From Triplophysa rosa (Eukaryota; Chordata; Actinopteri; Cypriniformes; Nemacheilidae), in the NCBI RefSeq assembly GCF_024868665.1, contig NC_079898.1, positions 8,337,777 to 8,401,776 on the forward strand: a DNA stretch of 64,000 bases, read 5' to 3'. Below, piece after piece: positions 22,436 to 35,050 of the stretch (within the stretch, counting starts at the first letter, position 1; each line of letters starts with the position of its first letter). A program made the translations under genes and the position numbers. The notes below the pieces were generated by a model. The model saw nothing but the letters and a program-made list of their open reading frames with translations. It was not told the origin of the DNA and ran no database searches.

Positions 22436-25296
22436 GGGAAATACGTTTGTATTTTACAGTTGTTGTTTGTACAAAATACTTTGTTGTAATGATAATCCTC
22501 CTAACAGAGCAATAGTAAAATAATTGCTTGCGTAATAGGCAAATTCATCCACTGTATATTAAGGGCTTACACATTATGTGGTGATAACACAGGATCATTT
22601 CTAACCTTTGGTTTATGTAACCCTGGGTTATCCTGTTCAATGTTTATATAACGCTAATCCATTGTAATGCTAATTCATCTTTGATCATTTACATTTAGTC
22701 ATTTAGCAGACATGAACATGGAAATGTTGCCTCTGGTTGTCTCCGGAAAAAAATGCTCTAGAGCAGGGCTTTAAAACTCAGGATTAAAAACAGTGCTAAT
22801 CTCAAAACTACAAGTATGAATCAAAAGAGCCCAGGGCTATTTTCGATTAAATTAAATTTACTCTTCTTTCCTGAATAACTATTATTTTACGAAGAAGAGG
22901 AGGCATTTACTTTAAATGTAGGATTTTCTTGGTTAAATATTTTTCTCGGTTCCCAAATCAGCAGTTGTGATATGACACTGTATGTGGGCGGAGCAAGAGT
23001 CTGCCGTCTCCTCCTGCACCTCAAAGGCGTCCTTGTGTTTGATGTAGCGACTGCATATTCAAAACTCTTCTGAGAATACACATCCACACAGGGCTGAACA
23101 CGGCTCCCCGCAACTTAAATAGGGAAATGCGAGTGACTGAAATTGAGATGTGTCACACTGTCAGTGGGCGCATCAGAAAACAATTTGAGTCAGAACTGAA
23201 AGGGTTAAATTTTCTGTCACGAACACGATATACGTATTAGACGTCAACTGTTGTGGGACGTGACTGTGGGAAAAGTGGTCTAGACGGCATGTAAAAATGT
23301 ACAAACAAGATTTCACACAATGATTGAAGGACAAGTTATTTATTCCATTATTAGTCATCACATGATGTCACACATATGCGAGTAAAATAAACAAACAAAA
23401 TAACTAATGGGGTTGAACAAGCGATACAGTTGCTGAGAGTGTGTAGTTGTGGTCAGTATTGGAATTGTGTTAAAGCTCTTGGGGGTCCCCTAGCCAGCCC
23501 TAAAAAAAAAAAGATAATCGAGGATCTGCCAGTACAAGCATCAATCACATGATAGTTTGGATCACAGTAATTTGAACACATTACACGCATGAATGTCATT
23601 AAAATGTTGATGATCCAATAAAAGAGATCCACATGAGGAAGAGATTGAAAGATTTATTTTTTTCAGTGACCATGCTATCAATCTTGCTGTTATTTTTTTT
23701 TATTTTGCACAGTAAAATTCACAAAAACAAATTTCTTAAGATTTTGCCCATGGTTTGATGTCTTTCTAGCTGAGATTAAACTTATTGAAAACAAGAATAA
23801 CAACTTCTTATGATAACATTTTTCTTAACATTTTCCTTTTGTTTTCCTTTTTTATTTGTTTATTTTCTTGTCCTTTGATTCTTGTTCTGACAACTGACGA
23901 TGTGTCGCATTGTTGGCAACTACACAAAGGGCATTATCAGCAGCACCTCACCAAAAGGCATCTTTCACCCAGGATAATGGATGTGATGAAAGTGGGACAC
24001 ACAACTCATGAGATGTCTCTCTGATAATGGCAAGGAAAGGTAAGTATACTATGTGTTTCTATAGTCATTTATCCCCCAAACACAGAGGATGCCTACCCGA
24101 CAAACCCAATTAAACCTCAGACCTCCTTTCCTCTATTCATATTCTTGACTGCTCCCCCTGTCAATCATAAGGAAGACTTGCATATCAAAATTATAGTAAC
24201 TGTTGAGTTTTAAGATTTCAATATGGGAGGATCCGCACCTCTACACAGATGATGGTGATGAGTCAGTTGGGGTCACCATACCAGTAGTTTTAACTGATGG
24301 GTCACCAATAAACCATGGGATCTTATTTTGTTCAGGATCGAAACATTTAAATCATTCATTCCTCCAGTCAGTCAACCCATAACAAAAGCGATTAGAGACT
24401 TCAAAGGTGCTGGTCTGTGACTAGTCCGGAGCATCACACGCACCACATCCCACTAAAACGCAAGCCCACTGCAAGGGTCACCAATGCAAAGAGCATCTGT
24501 GAAGTAACCCTGTTATTGTTAGCTATGCTCCACGTGTTTCTGTGTGTTGGCAAAGGTGTGTGGCTAAAACTGTCTTGTGACTGTGCAGTGCACCAAAAGC
24601 ATATTGACATCTGGGAATAATGCACACATGCAACCACACCCAAACATACAGGAAACTGGAGATGGGGGGTGATGTAGTCTAACAGAAAGTGTTAAACAGT
24701 ATGTGTTTGTATTGCAAAAAGTGTTGAATGCTGCAAGCGTCAAACTTGAGTATACAAAATGTGATTAGTATTTGAATTGCAAATTATTTTTATTTTCATA
24801 CCAGACGATTCACGCTAATTGTGAAACATTGTGCTACGTTACGTGCAAACATTAAACAGCAGGCTACATGGAGGTAAAACTGGTATTTGCACATTAAGTA
24901 GGTCAATACTTTGTAGATAACACTGAGAAAACAAGCTCCAAAACGCGCAATAGTATGGTTTTATGGATATAGAATATAATATTTACAATCATTTTTTGGA
25001 TGTGCAACATCAAAATAGGTAATGATATCATTTAAAGTAACTAGAGGTATGTAAATATCATAAATGCTGATAAATGCACACCTGTGACTGTACAATCGAT
25101 ATTAAAGTGCCAGGTTTTTACATTACTTGGCAACCTACAGTTTGACTGGGATAATTATTAATATACAAATAATAAACTAAAGTTAGGTTAGGCTAATGCA
25201 CCATATGACTTGGCAAAAGACGTGTTTATTCCATGGTATTTATTTTACCTTGGTGAACAGTTATCAAATGGCTTAATGCTGTACACTAAAATAATG
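22436..25296. other. Non-coding, no recognised gene
   Basis: About 2.9 kb in which I see no coding exon, paired terminal repeats or RNA gene. It includes T-rich runs near 23.69 kb. Confidence 0.4.
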
Positions 25297-25477
25297 GTGG
25301 GTTATTTCAACCCAGCATTGGGTCAAAAATGGACAAACCCAAAAGTTGTTGGGTTGTTTCACCCATATATGCTGAGTTGTTTTAAGCCATTGTTGGGTCA
25401 AATATAAACATTTTCTGAGTTAATTTACCCAACTGGGTTTGTTCATTTTTGACCCAACGATGGGTTTAAATAACCCA
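25297..25477. mobile_element. MITE with 'gggttatttcaacccagc' ends
   Basis: Left and right ends are inverted copies over about 43 bp with few mismatches. Internal repeats of 'ttgggtcaaa'. Same family as 13581-13770. Confidence 0.75.
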
Positions 25478-25643
25478 ACCTATTTTATAGAATGTAGTCC
25501 CTTTGATGGTATTCAATTTACTTTGTATAACCACTAGCTTTGGGCTAACATGAATACAAAGCAAACGCTCTAACCTTAACCTGATCCATTCTGCTCATGT
25601 GGATAGGTTCCCTGTGAAAAGTATATGGAAGAAAACATTGTCT

Positions 25644-26642
25644 AAAGTCCTATTCGCACAGGATTAGTATTACCTGGGGACCTCTGGTCATTTGTAATAA
25701 TCGCAGAGATTGTCTGTGATCTTAATCCCCTGCGAAACGGCCATGTCTGTAATTTGTCAAGTAAAATTCCCCCACAAATTACCTACCATATTTTGACGAA
25801 CACCGAGGTCCTGTGATAATATTAGTCCAGTGTGAATCGGAATCTCTGCGACTTGAAATTTTGAACAAGATTTGGCGGGCTCGTATCTCATTTTTTCAAG
25901 GTTTCTTTCGCAAAGAATGGAAGCTGCGTTGGAGTGTTTTCACAGTATTTTGGGTGCTGGGTTATGTCGCTACATACCAGACAACAATAATATTGGCAGA
26001 GAGAAAATATTTACTGTAAAAAAACATGACAGGATCAGAAGAGCGAAACAAAAAAGAAGGAATATATGGAGATGGCTGACATGCATGTAAGGAACATTCT
26101 TCTGCTTACATACACCTACACCTACAACGACAAGACTTTCAAGTAGGGTTGTCAACGGTAACGCGTTAACGCATGCGATTAATTATTTCAAATTAACGCG
26201 TGAAAAATATTTATCGCAATTAACGCAGCATCCGTTTGTTTTGACATCCTTTGTCTAGCGTTACATTATGTAATCACGCTCTTATTCGTGCGATTTGAAA
26301 CAGTTGCTTTGACATGTTCAATGAAGATAGACAGCTTCTAAACTGTGGGACGCAGCAAAACGCAACGCGAGGTCCAGTCTGGTGTGTACAGTAACGGGCT
26401 AAAGGCTGCGTCGGTGAATCTCTGTCAGACAGCGCATCCGTGTTAAACTCTCTTTCGTGCCATGTTTAGAAAGAGGGAAGTGCCTTCACGTCATTTCCGG
26501 GAGATAAGTCAGTAAATTCGAGTAAAATCACAGAGTTCACTTATCCAGTGCGAATGCGCAACATGATCACAGACAATCTCTGCAATTATTACAAATGACC
26601 AGAGGTCCCCAGATAATACTAATCCTGTGCGAAAAGGGCTTT
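25644..26642. mobile_element. Long-TIR transposon of about 1 kb
   Basis: About 75-bp terminal inverted repeats, roughly 90% identical, containing 'cgcacaggattagtatta' and 'ggtcatttgtaataat'. An unrelated one-sided hAT end starts inside at about 26145. No transposase recognised and no clear target-site duplication. Confidence 0.8.
26145..26235. mobile_element. One-ended hAT-like terminus inside the long-TIR element
   Basis: 'tagggttgtcaacggtaacg' then several 'taacgcgttaacgc'-type motifs. This is like a terminus of 'tagggntgtcaa' hAT elements; no matching right end was seen in the following 500 bp. Confidence 0.45.
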
Positions 26643-26848
26643 AAATAACTTGACAGATGAAAAGAAACATACTGAAGGTGTGGTGGTTCATTTTATGTCA
26701 GTCATAAACTTGGAATTAAGACATCACTTCTGAGTCACTTGTTTATGATGACTAAATAGCAAAAACAAGACATGGGACTTGCCTCCAATTGGACATCTCT
26801 CTTTGTCATAAACACACCTAAAAGTTAGACACAGATTAGTAGTGACAG

Positions 26849-26854
<6 letters not shown>

Positions 26855-26885
<31 letters not shown>
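26855..26885. repeat. (CT)n microsatellite
   Basis: About 15 CT units. Confidence 0.92.
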
Positions 26886-26886
<1 letters not shown>

Positions 26887-27679
26887 AACAGTAAACACTG
26901 TTTGCAAAGTTGTTCTCAAGTGTTTGTCTTTGTGTACTAAATGTCGGAAAAGATGGAGTGTCCTATGTTTATCCTGTCAACGGCAGAGCATGGGGTTGGA
27001 GACACCATGTGTTTGATTCCCTGGGAATGCATACGGATAAAATATAAAGCTTGGATAAAAACATCTGGCATAAATGTGAATATGTAAAAATGTAAAGGTG
27101 TGGTGTGTGCATTTGAGGCAAGATAACTGGTCTGCAAACTAACTCCACAAACACATCCCACTAATGTCATGCACAAACAAAAATGTGGATTTTCAAAGGC
27201 AATAAAGAATGACTTAACTATCTCACAGACTAAACACTCACTGACGTACATGAAGTTGCATATGCTGCAATACTGCTGCAAGCTGTGTGTAGGCCAACGT
27301 GCAGCAGAGATAACAGTCAAAGAGTTATAACCTCCTGCACAATGTACTTTTCATTTCTAATGAAAATGTCACACTTTAATCATTATCAGATTCTCATGAC
27401 CAGAGAATGACAAATCATCTCCTGACAGCGTCTTGTGCTGGAAAACACTTCGTATTCGTCTCTTTCATTCTTTGAATCGTGTGAAGCTAACAGATACTTA
27501 GAAACATAACAAGATCGACATTTACATCCTCTGCTTCAAAATTCACATCAAGCATCATTTTAGAAATCAGTCCATTATAAACTACTGGACTAAAAATGTC
27601 ATTAAAATGTTTGACAGCATTATCTGTGAATGTGAGAATCTTATTTAACTTCATGGGTTCAGATGTAACGCAAGGTTTC

Positions 27680-27986
27680 GGTAACGCTTTATAATAAGGT
27701 TGTATTTGTTAACACTAGTAAAGGCATTAACTAACATGAACTAACAATGAAAAAGTACAGTTTTTCTGAGTTTATTAATATAAGTTAATGTCAATACAAG
27801 TATTCATGTTAGTTCATAGTGCAATAACTAATATTAACAGATACAACTTTTGATTTAAAAAAATGTATTAGTAAATACCAAAAATTAACATGAACTCGAA
27901 TGAATAAATGCTGGATTGTTCATTGTTTGTTCATTTTAGCTAATGCTTTAATGTTAACAAATACAACCTAACTGTAAAGTGTCACC
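27680..27986. mobile_element. MITE ('ggtaacgctttataataagg' / 'taaagtgtcacc')
   Basis: Imperfect terminal inverted repeats of about 30 bp, with internal 'taacatgaactaacaatgaa' and its reverse complement near the other end. A long hairpin typical of an abundant cyprinid element. Confidence 0.8.
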
Positions 27987-29837
27987 AAGGTTTCTAATGT
28001 TTGTTGTCCTCTATGACCTCCAGCACAAGATTTATTGGGAGCTTTAAGTGTTAAGCATTAGTGCACAAATGTCACATTCTCCCTGACAGATGATGAAAAA
28101 AACGTTTGTTAATTTGCAGTAAAATATAATCTGTGTTCTTTTGGCTATAGGACTAGTAAAGAAACCACCTAGAAATCAATCAGAGAACCCTAGTAACCAC
28201 AAAGCAATACCCTGACCCACCCCGACAACCACTCACAACATGCTGTCGTTGTGGTGCAGAAAATTTATTTTCATACGTTTGCTTATGTTTACGCTCTGTG
28301 ATGTTGTGATTCAACAACATAAATCTGGGATTGACGTTAATCTCGCTCCACACTGCTGAATCAACTAAATCTGTGTCATTTGTCTGCGTTTGAAGTGATT
28401 CAGCGTTTTACTGTCATGTGTGTGATAGTTTATTGCCATTCACAGACACATGATAATTCTAGAGGTGAATGATTAACTATGACCACATAGACAGATGCTG
28501 CAAACAAGTCGCTCATCCTTCAGACATGAACACATAGATAATTAACAATCATCTCAACTTTAAGACTTATTCAAACTTTGAATTATAAACCACAACCTTT
28601 ATTTCCCAGCATTTTCATTTACATATGCCATGTTGTTTTATTTTAATGTAACACACTGTGTGAGAGTTCTTGCATTTCATGAGATTGAACCCATGACCGT
28701 GCACCATAGCGATTAAGCTTCAGGCACACATTCCTAACATACGAATATTCAATAAAGGAACAATGTGCCATTTTATCTGGTGGTGTGATATATATCGCCA
28801 TTAACAGACAGGATATATGAGTTCTGTGGAGTCGTCTCATCCAAGGGCATTTCCAAGGGTAATGCCCAGAGAAATAAGTCAATTAAGACCGACCTCTGTC
28901 CTGAATCATTTACCAATTCACAATGAGGTAAAGACTTTTATGGTCTCTTATTCTATCACGCCACTAAATAGGACAATAAAAAGTCCTCTGAGATACAAGA
29001 CACATGACCTGGTACAGTTCCAAGTCCTTACTAATGTCCAATATCCTTCTACACAATTGGTGATATGTGAGGGGTTTTCATACAGTACGTGTTAATAGAC
29101 ACTGGATGATTGTTAAAGGGCTACACACATGTACTGAGATGTTGGGTGTTAGGTACAGTATGTTCCAGATCTTAAAGGAAGAAACCCGCTGAGGACAAAT
29201 GACCCATAAACACCTAAACACTCACAATGAGAAAACAAACAATGAAATTAACCTAGTTAAATGAAACGCTCTTGGGAACTGAAATAAGAGGATGACAGAA
29301 TAAAGTCTAAAATAGGGAGGACCAAAGATAAGGAAAGTGGAAGAAGACTTTTAAAATGGAGGCAGGAAAATGTGAAAAAATATGCGATTTCTGCACTTCT
29401 GGCAAAATCTTACCATTGCATGTATCCTAGAGGAGGCAGACCCATAATGCATTGTAGGCTCAAAAAATGACAGACAAATGAGAGAAATTTGTTGAGAATA
29501 TACTTACATTTTATTCAATAGTCAACAACAATAAAACTTTATCAAACCAATGAAATCTTTTAGATCTTTTGAGAATACTGTATGATTAGCTTAGCAACAT
29601 GCTAACACCAATGTTTAAAAATATGTAAAAATATTTTTACTCATAAATATTACTAAATGGTTTACTTTATTCCAATTACATGTGTGGATAAGATTAGTCA
29701 TTTATGTTAAATGAAAAATTATGCTATTTGTTTTTGTTTTGTCTATGATATTAGTAAAAAAAACTTTTTTCTTGAATAAATAAAAATGTCTGAGGTTGAA
29801 TCTTTATTAAACATTGAAAACAGGTCCCATAGACCTG
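27987..29837. other. Non-coding, no recognised gene
   Basis: Apart from the minisatellite fragment at 28165 and a short 'agcttagcaacatgctaac' repeat near 29590 (also at 2685), nothing is recognised. Confidence 0.4.
28165..28255. repeat. 'aaccac..agcaatacc' minisatellite fragment
   Basis: Same motif family as 18595-18775 (accacctagaaatcaatcag, accacaaagcaatacc). Confidence 0.5.
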
Positions 29838-29916
29838 GGCTGGGTTTCCCAAAAGCATTGGTGACAATGGTTCTAAGATCAGCTTAAGGCTACGATGCTT
29901 TTAGGAAACGCAGCCC
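29838..29916. mobile_element. Short hairpin MITE ('gggctgggtttcccaaaagc')
   Basis: Ends gggctgggtttcccaaaagcat / atgcttttaggaaacgcagccc form a near-palindrome of 79 bp, a common fish MITE type. Confidence 0.75.
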
Positions 29917-30224
29917 TGAACACCACAACACTGTAAAAAATTATTTGTTGTTTTTTGTTTGTTCAACTTAAAAAATATATAAGTTACCTGGTTGCCTTAA
30001 AATTGTGATAGTTATGTTAATTTAAATGCTGTTTAATATTAATTAATTAATATTAATTATCAACTCATATAATAATTATATAAATGTGTTTTGAATTATA
30101 ATGAATAAATGTATATATACAATATAAATAAACACTTTTCACGTTAAACTTTTTTTAATTTGCAAGAGATACATAGGGAGTGGCATTACTGCTTCAAATA
30201 TACAGTACGTTACTTTTCTCAGAG

Positions 30225-30427
30225 CTGATTGGTCCAGTTTTGGTTTGCGATCTCTATCCCTGAATAAAACTTGCTCCGGAGCAGGTTAGCCGTGTAGCCT
30301 AAGTTACCATGGTGACGAAACCCGCTCAAAACCAAATTCACCTTCTTGAGCCCGAAAACTCGGAGTATGCTCAAACTAAACGCGAACTTACCTGTGGAAA
30401 ACCGAAACCGGCTTTGTGATACAGGCC
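30225..30427. mobile_element. Fragment of the Harbinger-like family seen at 13816
   Basis: 'cttgctccggagcaggttag', 'gtaagttaccatggt'-like and 'aacttacct' motifs in the same order as the right part of 13816-15082. One terminus is degraded. Confidence 0.5.
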
Positions 30428-32238
30428 GCAGATAACTTTTAAATTGAGCCAACAATTCTTTTTTTTACAGTGAAGGGTGTTTCTTATGAAGTATTAGAGC
30501 TGTGTCAGTAAACAGCAAGGCAGGTTTGGAAAGAGAGCGAGCGAGACCCATAGTGCATGCCTTTGTTCATAAACAGGATGAATCCATGCTGGACTGGAGC
30601 CAAGGTCTCTATCTTCTTTCTCTCCCTATACTACATACTTCCTGCACAGAGCTCACAGTGACCAAAATAAGACCAGAGCAAGAACAATCGCCGGCCCCAG
30701 CAGTGCCTGAGCACAGAGCGTTTCATTTGCCACGCAACCTCGGCTCTGGACATGTGCGGTCAGGGCAGGTCTCATGTCAGGGCGAGGAGCACACATCACG
30801 TGTGACCACACAATCTGTCTGGAGTTCAGCTGTTGTTTGCGTCCCTACATTGAACATTATGTGATGTGGAGTACTACACAAGCTGTTCGCCAGTGCACAT
30901 GGTGCAGAACAGAACAGCAGGATTCACATCGTTGATGTTCTGTAACATCCTCTATGTTGAAATGCTTTGCAGACATGGAGGTTTAAATTGTAGATGACAA
31001 AAGCTTGTGGTACTGTGTGTAACACATGAACATATAAAAATGAGAGAGAGGTTGACTTTGTCAACCCTGTTACCATAATAGTTTTGATTTCATAAAATAA
31101 ACTATTCCACAAATGTTAAAAACACCCTGTGGTTTCTAAATTGTGAGCAAAAGGCTTGTACAGTATAGTGTCACATCATATTAAACTGTTAACCACGTAA
31201 CCGTCAGCCCGGTTTCTAAAAGCATAATTGCTTCATGAAGTTATTAATGTAGACTAAGATGACAAAATATTGACTTTAAAAAACACCTTATTGTAGCTGA
31301 AGGTGAACCTGTTACATAAATGATCATTTGTTAGTTGAACAAAGCACAACTGCTGATATAAAGATGAAAGAAATGTAAGTTACAACCTTGGAATGGGTTG
31401 GGCGCTGAGGGATGTAAACAGCAGAGAAACTGTTCAAGTGTATCTGGACTGAGTTCAGAGGCTGTTGGTATCAGGCACGGGGTGTCCAAATATGTTTCTA
31501 TGCCAGATTTTAACACTAATAATTTTAACTGCTGTCCACCATCATGCCGCTGCATGTATTTAGAGTCCAGCGAGTGCCTATGAGTGTTTATCATAGTGAG
31601 GAATGTACACTATTTGGTAAATCAACCGCTGGCTGTACAGTCAGGATGTGTAGAAACACGCTCTGGTTAATGGACTCATCCGTAGATTCCATACACAGCC
31701 AAAGCACATAGCCAGTGCAGATAGTTTTACAAGCAGACTTGTGTATCTCAGTGTTGGACTCATATTAGATCATTTCCCACTTTAGACATCACAAACGTAA
31801 ATCTCACGAAATCTGTCAAGATCTCCAAATTTTCTTAAAATTGTGATATATTTGTGAAAAGAAAACAAAATATTTTTAATTAATGTTTAAATTTTAGTTT
31901 TCAATTCATTACATTTTTTTATATTTTTAATATTTTACTCCAATTGTCTAATTACATTAAACTCATTCTTGTTACTGTATATAATAATAATATAATGATT
32001 TCTGAAATGAACTTGTTAAAAATATGTGTATCATCATTATAGCTATATAATAGTAGCATTTGTTGCTTTGTATTAAATTTAAATGATGCTAATATTAATT
32101 TAGAAATATTTTAATCAGTAGTGATCCAAGAACATTTACATACTCATATATTTATATTTAATACTGTTCATTCGAAAGTGTTTGATTTAAAACACCGTAT
32201 TAATGTCAACTAATCATATCAGAATACCAGAATTGTGA
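30428..32238. other. Non-coding, no recognised gene
   Basis: AT-rich around 31.85-32.2 kb. The plus-strand frame at 30502-30864 has no domain or splice support. Confidence 0.4.
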
Positions 32239-33835
32239 AATTCAATTCAATTCAATTCAATTTTATTTATATAGCGCTTTTCACAATGTGCATTGTTCCA
32301 AAGCAGCTTTACAGGAGCAAATAAGAAAAACACAGAAAGGTAAAACACAGCACAGTGCATGGTGTTTATAGACCAAGCAAGATCATTATAATAAATAATA
32401 TCTAATAAATAAATGAATAAATAAATAAATAAATGCAGTCTCCCGGTGAGCAAGCCAACACTGCACTGCTCTGCTGTGGCGAGGAACCCAAACTCCAAGA
32501 TGAATAATGGAGAAAAAAAAACCTCGGGAGAAACCAGGCTCAGCCTGGAGGGCCAGATCTCCTCTGACATGTCATAGCTGCACTCAGTGACCCCAACCAA
32601 AGCCACCGAGCAACGTCCACGAAGAACAGGGAGAGCCCACGATCCGCGACCCAGGAAGCCCCACCCGCCGAAACCGTGCAGGTCCAACCCGGTCCCATTC
32701 CGCGATCAACAACAGACAACAGAGGAACAACCAGGGAAAAGTAGTGATGGCATAATTAACTTTATTCCTCTGTTGTCCAACATCGACCACAAAACAAGAC
32801 CAACCAGACCAGACCCACACAGTCCCAACAAATGAAACGCCCCGAACCACAACCAACAAGCCCCCCCACTCCCTACAACACCCACCCAGCTACCTCCAAT
32901 CAAAGTCACTGAGTGCAGCCATAACTTCAAACTGCTGTCATGTGATGTAAGTTTAGCATTAAATACCAAGTATTGTAAATTTAGCATTTATGTGACAGGT
33001 ACTCCGTCTTTGCTCTCGGTTGGGGATGGAATTGTCTGAGCTGGGCCGGTCAGATGGTCGCCTTTTTCTTGGGTGGTGATGGAATTGCCTTGGATGGAGC
33101 TGGGATGGTCAGTCAGTCCACAGGTTCTCGCAGGAGGATGGTTCAGGATTTTCCGATGTAGCTGGCGTAATCTCTAGTTGTGGATGGGCATATGACGTTC
33201 ATCTGGGCCTGGCGGAATCTCTCCCTACCTCGGGATGGGCATCCCGAGGCGAGGGCAGAAAGAGAATAATTAGCGTAGCTGCTGTTCATTAGCTATATGT
33301 TAGTGAATGCTTGGCTGAAAAGATGTGTCTTTAATCTAGATTTAAATCGGGAGAGTGTGTCTGACCCTCGAATAGTATCAGGGAGGCTATTCCAGAGTTT
33401 AGGTGCTACGTATGAGAAAGCTCTACCCCCTTTGGTGGATTTAGTTATTCTAGGTGTTATCAAAAGTCTGGAGTTTTGAGATCTTAGAGAGCGTGATGGG
33501 TTGTAGTGTGGTAGAAGCTCTGTTATGTAGGTAGGGGCTAAACCGTTTAAGACTTTATAAGTGATTAAAAGAACTTTAAAGTCAATACGATACTTAATGG
33601 GTAACCAGTGAAGGGTTGATAACATTGGGGTTATGTGATCGTATTCTGGACCTGGTTAGAACTCTGGCAGCTGCATTCTGAACTAACTCTAGTTTGTTTA
33701 TTGATGATGCAGGACAACCACTAAGCAGTGCATTACAGTAGTCAAGTCTTGAGGTCACAAATACATGGATAAGCTTCTCTGCATCAGCCATTGAAATGCA
33801 GAGAAACAAGTGAAAATTTCTTAGTAATGTTATCG
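32239..33835 (-). mobile_element. 5'-truncated L2/Rex-like LINE
   Basis: The minus strand encodes the C-terminal RT part: SMADAEKLIHVFVTSRLDYC and LVQNAAARVLTRSR, then, after a one-base frameshift near 33.62 kb, LHWLPIKYRIDFKVLLITYK and LNGLAPTYITELL. The 3' UTR ends in 'agcgctatataaataaaatt' followed by (attga)n, seen on plus as ttcaa repeats at 32239-32260, the pentamer tail typical of L2/CR1-type elements. Dead copy. Confidence 0.88.
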
Positions 33836-34321
33836 CACCCTTGTTCATGTGACTTGTTATTAATCCGTATTATTGCGTGACAATCAGAAACTATTCGAAA
33901 CCACTTATTCATATGCTGTATCAAACAAAACCGGTCTGTGTCAATCTTAAATGTGAGCATAGACAATTACAAGGCTTCTTGTGCAATACGTTCCTATTGT
34001 GTAATGCTTTCTGTTAATATGAGTAGCCTAGAAACATTTACCCCAACTACACAACCTATCCACATCTAGAATGTAGGTCAGTGTTTGATAATAGCTCAGC
34101 ACTACTGACACACTTATTGACAGGAGGAGCAGACAGAAGGTGGGTGGCTTTACGTGAACCCGCACGGCAGGTATCATCAGTCAGTGTAGGGTTAGGACGA
34201 AGTCTTTTGTTTCGATTAGGATGACTTTGTGGTTAGCAGTCTGGTCACCTCGTGCGTTGAGTCAACATGACAGTGTTTTCAGCCTGTTTTACTTCTAAGT
34301 GGGGAATTTTAGAACAGAACA
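33836..34321. other. Non-coding, no recognised element
   Basis: Nothing seen between the LINE and the next MITE. Confidence 0.4.
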
Positions 34322-34753
34322 GGGGCCTGCGTACGCAAAAATCCACGGCAACGTTCACATTTATAAAAACGGTCTTTGACGTGGAAAAGTGCTTAGCACC
34401 ACGTCAGGGTCTGAGCAGACGTACACACGTTTGCTTGTCCCAGTGCTGCAGGTTTTTGGAAATATAAGTCATTCTTGCCGCTTGTATAGGATTTGGATGT
34501 TGACAATGACAGGTGCTCTTTCATATATCAATGACATAATTGAGACATCATTAAAAGGCGGAAATCTGAAACTGTTCAGCTGCTTGCAATTTCGCGATCA
34601 TTTGCGATTTATAGATTTCACATCTGATAGAGAGGCGTACATGCGTTTTCTGTGCGTATGTTCGTTCTATGAATCACACATACGCACTTTGAGAAATGAT
34701 TGTAACATCAAATTTAGGACTGTTTTTATGCAACATTTTATAAATGAGGCCCC
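34322..34753. mobile_element. MITE with 'cctcatttataaa' ends (dispersed copy)
   Basis: Same interior as 4266-4652 and right end 'tttataaatgaggcccc'. The left end lacks the 'catttataaa' part and begins 'ggggcctgcgtacgc'. It is clearly diverged, so it is an independent insertion. Confidence 0.75.
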
Positions 34754-34944
34754 AGGATGATCAACATGAGGAAATTTGTGAAAAGTGGACTCTATCGCAG
34801 GGTTGGTGATGTCATCTGAAAGTTGATTCACAGGAATTTTAACCTTTGAAAAATTTTGAGGATCAAAAATGTTTCTTTGCAATAACATGCATTTACTGAT
34901 GAATGGTTCTTAATATGACTTAAAAAGGTTGAAAATCTGTCACA

Positions 34945-35050
34945 GGGGCGGTACCCTTTCAAAAAGTACATATTAGTACCCCAAAGGTATATATTAGGAC
35001 CTTTTTAAAGAGTATCGTACCAGTGACGGCTTTTGTACCCTTTTCCTGGC
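34945..35050. repeat. Dispersed 'gtaccctttcaaaaagtac' repeat fragment
   Basis: 'ggggcggtaccctttcaaaaagtacatatta' style sequence with 'gtaccccaaaggtatatatt' repeated, known to me as a common cyprinid interspersed repeat. Class uncertain. Confidence 0.45.

Noticed and set aside
30502..30864. 120-codon plus-strand frame
   Set aside because: No recognisable domain, poor codon pattern, and no exon borders.
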